Of a DNA stretch of 14,270 nt, positions 1 to 6,801 are shown in pieces. The notes below the pieces were generated by a model, which saw only the letters and a program-made list of their open reading frames with translations, searched no databases and was not told the DNA's origin. Origin of the DNA: JBFWYO01 sp050186335 (GTDB lineage Bacteria; Pseudomonadota; Alphaproteobacteria; Bin65); contig JBFWYO010000102.1 of NCBI GenBank assembly GCA_050186335.1, positions 1 through 14,270 on the forward strand, read 5' to 3'. Each line of letters opens with the position of its first letter. Within the stretch, counting starts at the first letter, position 1. The translations under genes were made by a program, and so were the position numbers.

Positions 1-1
1 G

Positions 2-835
2 ATCGCCGAGGACAACCCGGAGAACCGCCGCGACATCGCCCAAATTCTGGAACGCGCCGGCCACCGCCCGATCCTGGTCGAGAACGGGGAAAAAGCCCTC
101 AAGGCGATGGAAGATTCGCGCTTCGACCTGGTGTTGATGGATCTCAACATGCCGGAGATGAGCGGTCTGGAAGCGGCCAAGCTCTATCGCTTCGCCAACA
201 TCGACCGGCCGCATCTGCCGATCATCGCGCTCACAGCGGATGCGACCCCGCAAGGGCAGAAGCTCAGCCGCGAAGCCGGCATGGATGGCTGCATCACCAA
301 GCCGATCGAAGCGGAAGCGCTGCTGCGCCTGGTCGAGAAGTACGCCAAGGCGCCGTTGGTCGCGGGCAAGGACGGCAAGATCGCGCCGGTCGTCGTCGCC
401 AACGAGCCGCGCGAGGGCGCGAAGGGCGACAAGGAAGCCGCCGAGCGTGCGCAGATGCCGGTCGTCGATGTCGCCGCCATCGAGAGCCTGAAATCGCTGG
501 GCGACGACGATATGTTCTTCGCCAGCCTGGTCGAGGATTTCCTCGCCGACAGCGAAGACGTGTTGATCCGCATCGAGCGCGCCGTGGCCAAGGACGATGC
601 CCGCGCCGTGCGCGATGCGACCCACGCGCTGCGCAGCAGCGCCGCGCATTTCGGCGCGCGCCGGCTGTATCAGGTCCTGATGTCGGTCAGCAACATCACG
701 GAAGCCGATCTGATGATTCGGGGCCGCAGCTTCCTCCGCTCGCTGCGCGCGGAGTATCAATTGGTGCGCGTCGAACTGATGCGCCATTCCGGTGTCCATC
801 GCCGCGCCGGCGCCGTACACGCGAAAAGTTCATAG
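2..835 (+). CDS. rpfC: RpfC-type hybrid sensor kinase, C-terminal receiver + HPt domains (5' end outside window)
   Basis: The open frame enters from the left edge; 277 residues are visible. Fragment residues 1-115 form a response-regulator receiver domain: acidic IAEDN near the start, phospho-acceptor Asp47 in LMDLNMP, Thr78 in ALTADAT and Lys100 in CITKPI. A charged linker follows. An HPt domain spans roughly residues 150-255, with phospho-acceptor His208 in DATHALRSSAAHFG. In the RpfC family the sensor detects DSF at the membrane, and phosphate passes through the receiver and HPt to the c-di-GMP phosphodiesterase RpfG. The RpfC assignment is an inference from this domain order, from the linker/HPt similarity (DVAAIESLKSLG) and from the convergent DSF synthase next door. 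The membrane sensor and kinase core lie outside the window, so another REC-HPt hybrid kinase is possible. No rpfG is visible here. Confidence 0.8.
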   Translation: MAEDNPENRRDIAQILERAGHRPILVENGEKALKAMEDSRFDLVLMDLNMPEMSGLEAAKLYRFANIDRPHLPIIALTADATPQGQKLSREAGMDGCITKPIEAEALLRLVEKYAKAPLVAGKDGKIAPVVVANEPREGAKGDKEAAERAQMPVVDVAAIESLKSLGDDDMFFASLVEDFLADSEDVLIRIERAVAKDDARAVRDATHALRSSAAHFGARRLYQVLMSVSNITEADLMIRGRSFLRSLRAEYQLVRVELMRHSGVHRRAGAVHAKSS

Positions 836-987
836 AATCGGGGGGCTGCAAAGTCGCTTTCAGCGTCACCCCGGCCGAGGCGGAGCAAAAAGCCAGGATT
901 CGGTCCTTCCGCAATCGTTCCGAACCTCGGATGAGCGCGCCGCCGGGCGGCGCTTTCCGGGACGACAGGAAAGGAATTGGCGGGACG

Positions 988-1018
988 AAAAAAGCGCCCG
1001 ATGAATCGGGCGCTTTTT
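988..1018. terminator. Bidirectional intrinsic terminator between rpfC and rpfF
   Basis: Positions 989-1002 and 1005-1018 form a perfect 14-bp inverted repeat around a two-base centre. The stem core is GCGCCCGAT/ATCGGGCGC. It is flanked by an A-run on the left and a T-run on the right, so each strand gives a GC stem followed by U residues. It lies about 150 bp after the rpfC-like stop and 30 bp after the rpfF-like stop, and can serve both convergent genes. Nothing else is seen in 836-987. Confidence 0.9.
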
Positions 1019-1047
1019 CTATTTCCGTGTCGCGGCGACTGGACGCG

Positions 1048-2079
1048 TTAGCCGCCCATTTGCGCGCGCCGGCGATCCTGCGCGGAGGCCAGGCGTTTCA
1101 TCTTCTTGAGATCGGTCTCTTCCAATTGCAGAGCGCTGTCGACCCAAATGTCGGTAATGTCGGTCAACTCGTCGTAACTGACCGGATTGAAGCGGCGCCG
1201 CACTTTGTAGATTGCCCGATGCGCCGTGTGCTTGCTGCGTGTGCGGCCGATATATTCCTGTACGGCCTCTTCGCCGAAACCGTCTTCGGCGAGCACGTCG
1301 ACCACGCCCAAGGCATGCAGTTCCTCGGCGCTGAAAATCTTGCCGCTGAAGATCATCTCCTCGGCTTTGACCGAGCCGATCCGGCGAGCCAGGAAACTGT
1401 ACGCACCCATGCCCGGGAACAACCCGAACAGGATTTCGGGCAGGCCGAACTTTGCGCTGCGCTCGGCGATCAGAACGTCGCTCGAGAGCGCCGACTCGAA
1501 GCCGCCGCCCAGGCAATCGCCTTGCACGAGGGCGACGGAAATGATCGGCAAGCCGAGATTGATCGCGTTCGGGTAGCAGATGTCGATGCAGGCGTGCGCG
1601 TAAGCGCGCAAGCCCTCGCGGTCCTTGCGGCGGATCAAGTCGGCGAACAATTCCAGGTCGCCGCCGAGATTGAACACGCCGTCGGCGCGCGATGCCCAGA
1701 CCATGTAGCGGATAGGGAAGTCGGCTCCGTCGGGAATGCCGGACAGGCAGTCCTTCACGGTTTCCTGGAATTTTCGCACGTCGCGCAACAGAGGGAGCGT
1801 GAAGCTCGGCCGCTGCGTGTGTTTTTGATAGGCCCAGATCGCGCGATCCTGGATATCGATACGAACGTCCAATTCATTGAAGGCGGCGCCGTCAAGCAGC
1901 CGCTCCAGCGCTTCCGTGCGCTGCAGTGCGCGTTTGGCCGCAAGTGCGGCATCATCCGGAATACCCAACGACCGAGTAATTTCTACCGGCAGCGCCGGCG
2001 TCGCATTGGGCATTGCGGAGGATGCTGCGATACGAGCCGGAATCGCGCCCCCATTCGAGGAGGTCTCCGTGTGTCGCAT
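1048..2079 (-). CDS. rpfF: DSF synthase RpfF (crotonase-fold enoyl-CoA hydratase/thioesterase)
   Basis: A 343-residue crotonase-superfamily protein that matches the RpfF subgroup rather than ordinary enoyl-CoA hydratases. RpfF dehydrates 3-hydroxyacyl-ACP to the cis-2-enoyl form and then releases the free acid, the DSF signal, in the cytoplasm. Visible hallmarks are the oxyanion region GVFNLGGDLELF (residues 134-145), VQGDCLGGGFE ending in Glu195, and LPEILFGLFPGMGAYSF with Glu215. The 20-residue spacing of the glutamates equals that of Xanthomonas Glu141/Glu161. The C-terminal part (ITDIWVDSALQLEETDLKKMKRL) is also RpfF-like. The ATG at 2079 is preceded by GGGGA at good spacing; the next Met (codon at 2011-2013) has no ribosome site. 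The protein therefore has an N-terminal extension of about 54 residues relative to the 289-residue Xanthomonas protein. It converges on the rpfC-like gene. Confidence 0.9.
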   Translation of the reverse strand: MRHTETSSNGGAIPARIAASSAMPNATPALPVEITRSLGIPDDAALAAKRALQRTEALERLLDGAAFNELDVRIDIQDRAIWAYQKHTQRPSFTLPLLRDVRKFQETVKDCLSGIPDGADFPIRYMVWASRADGVFNLGGDLELFADLIRRKDREGLRAYAHACIDICYPNAINLGLPIISVALVQGDCLGGGFESALSSDVLIAERSAKFGLPEILFGLFPGMGAYSFLARRIGSVKAEEMIFSGKIFSAEELHALGVVDVLAEDGFGEEAVQEYIGRTRSKHTAHRAIYKVRRRFNPVSYDELTDITDIWVDSALQLEETDLKKMKRLASAQDRRRAQMGG

Positions 2080-2300
2080 TGTTGCTTCCCCTAGCTGCGA
2101 TTTTAATTCCGCAGTGCTGGGAAGCAGAATGTGTTGATTCGAGATTTAAGGCAAGCAGAACTCTAACAGATGGTTAAATGAAACGCTTAACGCGCGAGTA
2201 TTTCTACGGTCGACTATTGCTGTCGGGCAATGGCAGAATTGGCCAAAGCGGGCTCCTAACCATAATTGCTAACTAAATATTGAGTATTAAAACAGACACG
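2080..2300. promoter_or_regulatory. AT-rich divergent promoter region between rpfF and the hydrolase
   Basis: This 221-bp stretch is clearly more AT-rich than its surroundings and separates divergently transcribed genes. It contains an 8-bp direct repeat, AAGCAGAA, at 2122-2129 and 2153-2160, 31 bp apart (about three helical turns) and on the rpfF side. CTAAC occurs twice at 2256-2260 and 2269-2273 on the hydrolase side. A possible leftward -10 (TAAAAT read on the minus strand, 2100-2105) lies near rpfF but has no good -35. No transcription factor can be named from these. Confidence 0.5.
2239..2266 (+). promoter_or_regulatory. Putative sigma70-type promoter of the hydrolase gene
   Basis: TTGGCC (2239-2244) is followed after 16 bp by CATAAT (2261-2266), a 4/6 and a 5/6 match to the consensus hexamers. 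Transcription would begin near 2273, giving a leader of about 28 nt to the ATG at 2301. Predicted by eye only. Confidence 0.4.
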
Positions 2301-3113
2301 ATGCCATTGCTTGATTTGAACGGGAAGACTATCGACGTGATGGTGCAGGGCGCTGGTCCTGCCCTACTCTTGATCCACTCTTCCGGGATGCCGGCAATGC
2401 AGTGGCGAAGCGTCGCTACACATCTGCTAGACAGATTCACCATTATCGCACCCAACCTGCATGGTTATGGCCGCACTGCGGCATGGCCGGCAGACGCGCC
2501 GCTCGATCTGGAACTCGAATTGGATCTGCTCGATCTGGTCGCCGACCAATATGAACAGCCGCTACATGTAGTGGGTCATTCGTACGGCGGACTTCTGGCG
2601 CTGGCCTTTCTCCGCCGCCGGCCCGCGCGCGTGGCGACGCTGTCCTTGATCGAGCCGGTGATCCTGGGCGCCTTGCGCTCCGAGGGCGAGGACCGCAGCC
2701 TAGGAGAGGTTGAGCGCATGGCGATGGGCTTCTTCCGCGCCTACGAGGCCGGCGACACCAATCGGGCTATGGAGGGTTTCGTCGACTATTGGTATGGTGA
2801 CGGGGCCTGGCAGAAGATCCCGCAAGCCCAGCGCCTGCCGATCTTCACGCGCGCCCGCAAGATGTACCTGGAAATCCAGGCAATCTGGGCCGATCGCGTG
2901 CCTCTGGCGGATTACCGGTCGATCGATCAGCCGACCCTGTTATTGGTCGGCGAACGCACTACGCCGGCGGCGCGGCGCATGGCCCACCTGCTCGCCGACG
3001 CCGTGGCCGGGGCGCTTCTGCTTGCCTTACCGGGGGCCGGACACATGTCGCCGCTGACTCATGGCGATCTGGTCGCCGACGCCGTGCGCGCGCATATCGC
3101 CGAACACTCATAG
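2301..3113 (+). CDS. Alpha/beta hydrolase fold protein
   Basis: A 270-residue single-domain alpha/beta hydrolase counted from the ATG at 2301. The nucleophile elbow is VVGHSYGG (Ser94) and the catalytic His is His248 in GAGHM. The acid position after LLLVG is filled by Glu218 (GERTTP), where Asp is usual. HSSG near residues 26-29 and PNLHGYGRT near 51-59 are typical strand-3/strand-4 landmarks. There is no signal peptide, so it is probably cytoplasmic. A TTG at 2280 would add seven residues in frame; neither start has a recognisable Shine-Dalgarno sequence, so the start is uncertain. It is divergent from rpfF and 99 bp upstream of the acyl-CoA ligase, with which it may be co-transcribed. The substrate cannot be read from sequence. 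Given its neighbours, an acyl ester, acyl-CoA or signal-related substrate is a reasonable guess, not a demonstrated one. Confidence 0.85.
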   Translation: MPLLDLNGKTIDVMVQGAGPALLLIHSSGMPAMQWRSVATHLLDRFTIIAPNLHGYGRTAAWPADAPLDLELELDLLDLVADQYEQPLHVVGHSYGGLLALAFLRRRPARVATLSLIEPVILGALRSEGEDRSLGEVERMAMGFFRAYEAGDTNRAMEGFVDYWYGDGAWQKIPQAQRLPIFTRARKMYLEIQAIWADRVPLADYRSIDQPTLLLVGERTTPAARRMAHLLADAVAGALLLALPGAGHMSPLTHGDLVADAVRAHIAEHS

Positions 3114-3162
3114 CCGGCGCTGCCTTGCGCCTGTTGCAGACTAGCCATGGCTGAAGCGCCGG
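3114..3162 (+). other. Inverted repeat after the hydrolase stop codon
   Basis: CCGGCGCT (3114-3121) pairs exactly with AGCGCCGG (3155-3162) across a 33-nt loop. The loop region contains the palindrome AGCCATGGCT (3143-3152), which overlaps the start of the right arm by 0 bases but lies just before it. There is no T-run, so this is not a standard terminator. It could be a weak attenuator or chance in GC-rich DNA. Confidence 0.25.
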
Positions 3163-3212
3163 GGTTCGGCTAACATTTCGCCAACAATAAGTCTGCGCAA
3201 AGGGAGCCATCC

Positions 3213-4904
3213 ATGAACGACCAACCGGCCGGCGGCGCCAATTTCCCGTGGCTGAAGAATTATCCGCCCGGCGTGAATTGGGCGGCGTCGTTGCCGGTGG
3301 CGCCATTGACCAAATTGGTCGACGACGTGACGGCGAAATATCCCGACAGCATCGCGACGATCTTCTTCGACAAGCAGCATACCTATCGCGAGATCGGCGA
3401 CATGATCGACCGCGCCGCGAAGGGCTTTCAGGCGCTCGGCGTGAAAAAGGGCACCAAAGTCGGCATTTGCCTGCCGAACTGCACCTACTACGTCATCCTC
3501 TATTTCGGCGTGCTGCGCGCCGGCGGCACGGTGGTCAATTTCAATCCGCTCTACGTCGAGCACGAGCTCAAGTTTCAGATCGAAGATTCCGAAACCGAGA
3601 TCATGTGCACGCTCGATCTGAAGGCGCTGTACGACAAGCTCGAGCGCGTGATGAAACAGACGCGGCTCAAGAAGATTCTCGTTTGCCGCTTCGCCGATCA
3701 GTTGCCGGGCCTGAAAAAGCTTCTGTTTCCGCTCGCGCGCCGCAAGGACATCGCAAAGGTCAAGTACGACGACCGCAATATGCGTTACGCGGAACTGGTC
3801 GCCAACGACGGCAAGTACACGCCGGTTGCGATCGACCCGAAGGAAGACGTTGCGATCCTGCAATATACCGGCGGTACGACCGGCGTGCCCAAAGGCGCCA
3901 TGCTCACCCACGCCAATCTGTATATCAACTGCATGCAGGTGAACGAATGGTTCGCCTATCGCCCGCCGGGCGGCGAACGCGCGCTGGCGATCCTGCCGTT
4001 CTTCCACGTTTACGGCATGACCGCGATCCTGAACTACAGCCTGTGCCGAGGGACGACCATGATCCTCGTGCCGCGCTTCGAAGTCGAGAACGTGGTCAAG
4101 GTCATCGACAAGCACAAGCCGACGATCTTCGCCGGCGTGCCGACCATGTACAACGCGATACTCAACTTCAAGGACATCAAGCAATACGACCTCTCGTCGC
4201 TGGAGTTCTGCAGCGCCGGAGGCGCCGCGCTGCCGGTCGAAACAATGCGCAGCTGGAAGACGCTGACCGGGATCCGCATCTGCGAAGGTTATGGCCTGAC
4301 TGAATCGTCGCCGGTCGCCGTCGCCATTCCCGAGCACGGCATGCAGAAAGAGGCATCCATCGGCGTGCCATACCCGAATACGATCATCGAGATCGTCGAT
4401 CTGCAGGATCCGCACAAGAAAATGCCCGCCGGCGAGCGGGGCGAACTGACGATTCGCGGCCCGCAGGTGATGAAAGGCTATTGGAAGAAGCCGCAGGCGA
4501 CCGCCGAGGTGATCGTCGACGGCAAACTGTTGACCGGCGATATCGCGTACATGGACGAAGACGGTTATGTATTCATTGTCGATCGCAAGAAGGAGATGAT
4601 TATCGCCAGCGGCTACAAAGTATATCCACGACAGGTCGAGGAGGCGATTTACGCGCATCCGGCGGTCGAGGAATGCGCTGTGGTCGGCGTGCCCGATCCG
4701 TATCGCGGCCAGAACGTGAAGGCGTACGTGAAGCTCCGCGACGGTGCTGCGCTGACCCAGCAGGAGCTCGACGAATTCCTGAAGGATCGCATTTCGCCGA
4801 TCGAAATGCCCAAATTCGTGGAATTCACCGGCCCGCTGCCGAAATCCGCCATCGGCAAGATCCTCAAGAAGGAACTGATCGCCCAGGACGCGGTGAAGAA
4901 GTAG
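3213..4904 (+). CDS. fadD: Long-chain fatty acid-CoA ligase (FadD/RpfB type)
   Basis: A 563-residue ANL-superfamily adenylating enzyme. It activates a fatty acid with ATP and then forms the CoA thioester, the entry step of beta-oxidation. Visible motifs are the P-loop YTGGTTGVPKGA (residues 218-229), GYGLTE (359-364), the TGD motif (441-443) followed by DGYVFIVDRKKEMIIASGYKVYP in the hinge/FACS region, and the catalytic lysine Lys549 in PKSAIGKILKKEL. The length is normal for FadD (about 560). The ATG is preceded by AAGGGAG at good spacing. In Xanthomonas, RpfB is a FadD-type ligase located beside rpfF and takes part in DSF turnover. The position of this gene near rpfF suggests a similar role, although here it is transcribed away from rpfF with a hydrolase gene between them. 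A general housekeeping FadD is the alternative. Confidence 0.92.
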   Translation: MNDQPAGGANFPWLKNYPPGVNWAASLPVAPLTKLVDDVTAKYPDSIATIFFDKQHTYREIGDMIDRAAKGFQALGVKKGTKVGICLPNCTYYVILYFGVLRAGGTVVNFNPLYVEHELKFQIEDSETEIMCTLDLKALYDKLERVMKQTRLKKILVCRFADQLPGLKKLLFPLARRKDIAKVKYDDRNMRYAELVANDGKYTPVAIDPKEDVAILQYTGGTTGVPKGAMLTHANLYINCMQVNEWFAYRPPGGERALAILPFFHVYGMTAILNYSLCRGTTMILVPRFEVENVVKVIDKHKPTIFAGVPTMYNAILNFKDIKQYDLSSLEFCSAGGAALPVETMRSWKTLTGIRICEGYGLTESSPVAVAIPEHGMQKEASIGVPYPNTIIEIVDLQDPHKKMPAGERGELTIRGPQVMKGYWKKPQATAEVIVDGKLLTGDIAYMDEDGYVFIVDRKKEMIIASGYKVYPRQVEEAIYAHPAVEECAVVGVPDPYRGQNVKAYVKLRDGAALTQQELDEFLKDRISPIEMPKFVEFTGPLPKSAIGKILKKELIAQDAVKK

Positions 4905-4933
4905 CGCGCGGCCTGTGCATTTCTCAGCGACAT

Positions 4934-4958
4934 CATCCTAAGCCGGTCGAAGGATGAG
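4934..4958 (+). repeat. Single REP-like palindromic unit
   Basis: This 25-bp unit begins CATCCTAAGCC and ends GTCGAAGGATGAG. It can fold through CATCCT/AGGATG. It matches the unit at 13974-13998 apart from a few changes, two of which (the CAT-C and G-ATG stem positions) are compensatory. That supports membership of the same dispersed family. It lies 30 bp after the acyl-CoA ligase stop. Confidence 0.65.
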
Positions 4959-4997
4959 CCCGCGGCGGTGCGCGCCCGCGGTCATGCTCCGCAATGC

Positions 4998-5011
4998 GTA
5001 ACATCGGTAAC
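4998..5011 (+). promoter_or_regulatory. GTAAC-N4-GTAAC direct repeat (copy 1)
   Basis: Two GTAAC half-sites are separated by ATCG. The same architecture recurs at 5178-5191. Direct repeats with a 9-bp period can be binding sites for winged-helix response regulators. The regulator is unknown, and the site is not upstream of a visible gene. Confidence 0.25.
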
Positions 5012-5144
5012 GCGGCGCTTGAACGATCGTCGCGGCAACCTAGCTGCTTGGAATGCGCCCCGCGCAATCGCGGCGCGGCAACATGCCCACGATTTTTCTC
5101 ATCGTGCACATCCGTCGCGCATGACCCTGCACGGCGGGATCGGG

Positions 5145-5170
5145 ACCCTAAGTACCCTGATGCTTAGGGT
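5145..5170. promoter_or_regulatory. Inverted repeat ACCCTAAG/CTTAGGGT
   Basis: A perfect 8-bp dyad (5145-5152 and 5163-5170) surrounds a 10-nt centre that itself includes ACCCT. A further ACCCT lies at 5124-5128. It could be an operator or a weak hairpin terminator. No T-run follows on either strand, which argues against a standard intrinsic terminator. Confidence 0.35.
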
Positions 5171-5177
5171 GAAAACC

Positions 5178-5191
5178 GTAACAAATGTAAC
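5178..5191 (+). promoter_or_regulatory. GTAAC-N4-GTAAC direct repeat (copy 2)
   Basis: The same half-sites and the same 4-nt gap (AAAT) occur as at 4998-5011, 180 bp away. It starts 8 bp after the 5145-5170 dyad and ends 23 bp before the cupin stop codon. Confidence 0.25.
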
Positions 5192-5214
5192 TATGCAGCC
5201 GACAACGGGTCAAA

Positions 5215-5562
5215 TCACGCCAAACGCTGCTGTGCATCGGCCGGATCGGGGACCTTCTTGATGACCAGTATTTCCGAGTCCTCGACCGCGGTTTCGACGT
5301 GTGAATCGCCCGGCTCGACGAAATAAAACCCGCCGGGGCCGATCGTGCGATCGCCGATGCTCACATGCATCTTGCCGCTGAGCACCACCACCTGCACCCA
5401 CACCTCGTGCTTGTGCAGCGGAATCTGCAGGCCCTTCGGCATGCGGTAGATGCGCGTGGCCACGTCATGCCCGTCGTTCCACAAGGTCGAGCCCTTCATG
5501 TCCTGGCCGCGGATCGACGCGGAGAACCAGGTTCGTTCGTCGGGCGTCACGTACTTGGTCAT
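5215..5562 (-). CDS. Small single-domain cupin protein
   Basis: A 115-residue protein with one cupin beta-barrel. Motif 1 is GLQIPLHKHEVWVQVVVLSG, giving metal ligands His50 and His52, with Gln57 in the place of the usual Glu. Motif 2 is FYFVEPGDSHVE, giving His88. Such proteins bind one divalent metal and act as dioxygenases, isomerases or ligand sensors; the reaction here cannot be specified. There is no signal peptide. The ATG is preceded by AAAAGGAAA at good spacing. The gene starts 32 bp after the MetE-like gene on the same strand, so the two are very probably one transcript. The Gln at the Glu position would leave a 3-His or 3-His/1-Gln metal site, as in some cupin dioxygenases. Confidence 0.85.
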   Translation of the reverse strand: MTKYVTPDERTWFSASIRGQDMKGSTLWNDGHDVATRIYRMPKGLQIPLHKHEVWVQVVVLSGKMHVSIGDRTIGPGGFYFVEPGDSHVETAVEDSEILVIKKVPDPADAQQRLA

Positions 5563-5594
5563 GTAATTTCCTTTTCCAGGCGGCCGGGAAACGT

Positions 5595-6734
5595 TCAGGC
5601 ACTGCCCCAGACATCCTGGGCCACGCGCACGATAAGTTCCAGCTTACGCTTTTCGTCGTCGACGGTCACGGCGTTGCCGAGGAACAGGCTGGCGAAGCCG
5701 CATTGCGGGCTGATGCAGAGGTTCTCGAGCGGTACGTATTTAGCAGCCGCGTCGATGCGGCGCTTGAGCTCGTCCGCGTCTTCCAGTTTGGGCGTCTTGC
5801 TGCAGACCAGCCCCAGGACGACGATCTTCCCCTTGGGCACGAGCCGCAGCGGCGAAAACGTGCCGGCGCGCGGCGAATCGTACTCGAGAAAATAGGCCCC
5901 GATGTTGATCCGGTTGAACAGCGTATCGGCGACCCAGTCGTAGCCGCCTTCGGCCATCCAATGGCCCTGGTTGTTGCCGCGGCATTGGTGCATGGCAATC
6001 GTCATGCCTTTGGGCGCGGTTTCGATCGCCCGGTTGATCGCATCGGCGTAGACATGCACCAGCCGGTCGGGATCGTCGCCGCGCGCGGTGACCTGGCTGC
6101 GGATGTTCGGGTCGCACAGCAATGGGAACACCACGTCGTCGATCTGCACGTAGCGGCACCCGGCCGCGCCCAGATCGGCGATCTCGCGGCGGTAGGCATC
6201 GGTCAGATCGCGCCAGAATTCATCGAGATCCGGATAGGTTTTCCGGTCGATGAATTTCCGCCCACCGAACAAATGCGCCATGCCGGGCGCCGGCATGGAT
6301 ACTTTCGGCGTCGCCCGGGTGGCCGATTGCAGGAATTTGAAATTGTCGACGTTGATCGGCGTCGGGCGGGAAATCCTGCCGGTGAAATGGGTGGTCGGCC
6401 CCGGCAGTTTGTGGCCCTTGGCGTCGCGAAAATAAATGTCCGATTCGCCGTAGTGAACCTCGCAATTCGCCAGTTCCAGAAAGAAATCCGCCCACCAGGA
6501 GCGGCGGCGGAACTCGCCGTCGGTGATCGACTTCAGGCCGACCGATTCCTGCAGCGCCACCGCGTCGCGGATGCAGCGGTCTTCGAGCGCCTTCAGCTGC
6601 GGCAGCCGCATCGAACCCTTGAGCGTGCGATGCACGTCGCCCTCGGCGGCCGCCCGCGCGTCCAGCAATTCTTTCGGGCGCAACAGGCTGCCGACGTGAT
6701 CGGCGCGGAACGGCGGGGTCGTGCGGGCGCTCAT
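5595..6734 (-). CDS. MetE C-terminal-domain-like zinc methyltransferase family protein
   Basis: A 379-residue standalone protein of the UROD/MetE-like fold, corresponding to the C-terminal catalytic half of cobalamin-independent methionine synthase. All four zinc ligands are present: His249 and Cys251 (MHQCRGN), Glu284 (FLEYDSPR) and Cys345 (ISPQCGF). FRADHVGSLLRP at residues 9-20 is the characteristic N-terminal block. These proteins are often annotated as 5-methyltetrahydropteroyltriglutamate-homocysteine methyltransferase. Without the MetE N-terminal half, the true methyl donor is uncertain; family members also act on other thiols, such as coenzyme M in epoxyalkane metabolism. The start is fixed by GGAGGA seven bases before the ATG at 6734; the frame stays open upstream to 6857 but lacks such a site. 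It precedes the cupin gene and is divergent from the SnoaL-like gene, with 67 bp between the starts. Confidence 0.85.
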   Translation of the reverse strand: MSARTTPPFRADHVGSLLRPKELLDARAAAEGDVHRTLKGSMRLPQLKALEDRCIRDAVALQESVGLKSITDGEFRRRSWWADFFLELANCEVHYGESDIYFRDAKGHKLPGPTTHFTGRISRPTPINVDNFKFLQSATRATPKVSMPAPGMAHLFGGRKFIDRKTYPDLDEFWRDLTDAYRREIADLGAAGCRYVQIDDVVFPLLCDPNIRSQVTARGDDPDRLVHVYADAINRAIETAPKGMTIAMHQCRGNNQGHWMAEGGYDWVADTLFNRINIGAYFLEYDSPRAGTFSPLRLVPKGKIVVLGLVCSKTPKLEDADELKRRIDAAAKYVPLENLCISPQCGFASLFLGNAVTVDDEKRKLELIVRVAQDVWGSA

Positions 6735-6801
6735 GGCGAATCCTCCAGCTTGCGATCTCTTGTCCGGGCATGATCCTATGGCGGCGGCGGAGGACGCAAC
6801 A

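Larger units (their letters stand above)
4905..5214. other. 310-bp non-coding gap between convergent genes
   Basis: This lies between the stop codons of the acyl-CoA ligase and the cupin. It holds one REP-like unit (4934-4958) and two CCGCGG palindromes at 4960-4965 and 4976-4981. It also holds two GTAAC-N4-GTAAC direct repeats, a small hairpin CACGAT/ATCGTG (5088-5093/5101-5106) and an 8-bp inverted repeat (5145-5170). No credible coding sequence, tRNA or T-run terminator was found. This density of repeats is unusual for a tail-to-tail gap and could mark an unannotated small RNA or a regulatory island. Confidence 0.5.

Noticed and set aside
931..2094. 387-codon frame opposite rpfF
   Set aside because: It runs through the bidirectional terminator and mirrors the rpfF codons; no domain is recognisable.
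3141..4658. 505-codon open frame antisense to the acyl-CoA ligase
   Set aside because: The ligase on the other strand has full family motifs. The antisense frame has Arg/His/Asp-rich composition typical of mirror frames in GC-rich DNA, with no recognisable domain or ribosome site.
4960..4981. Two CCGCGG palindromes as an intrinsic terminator of the acyl-CoA ligase gene
   Set aside because: No T-run follows and the surrounding sequence is GC-rich, so chance pairing is likely.
4968..5261. 97-codon frame in the convergent gap
   Set aside because: It starts with GTG without a ribosome site, crosses all the repeats and overlaps the end of the cupin gene; no domain is seen.
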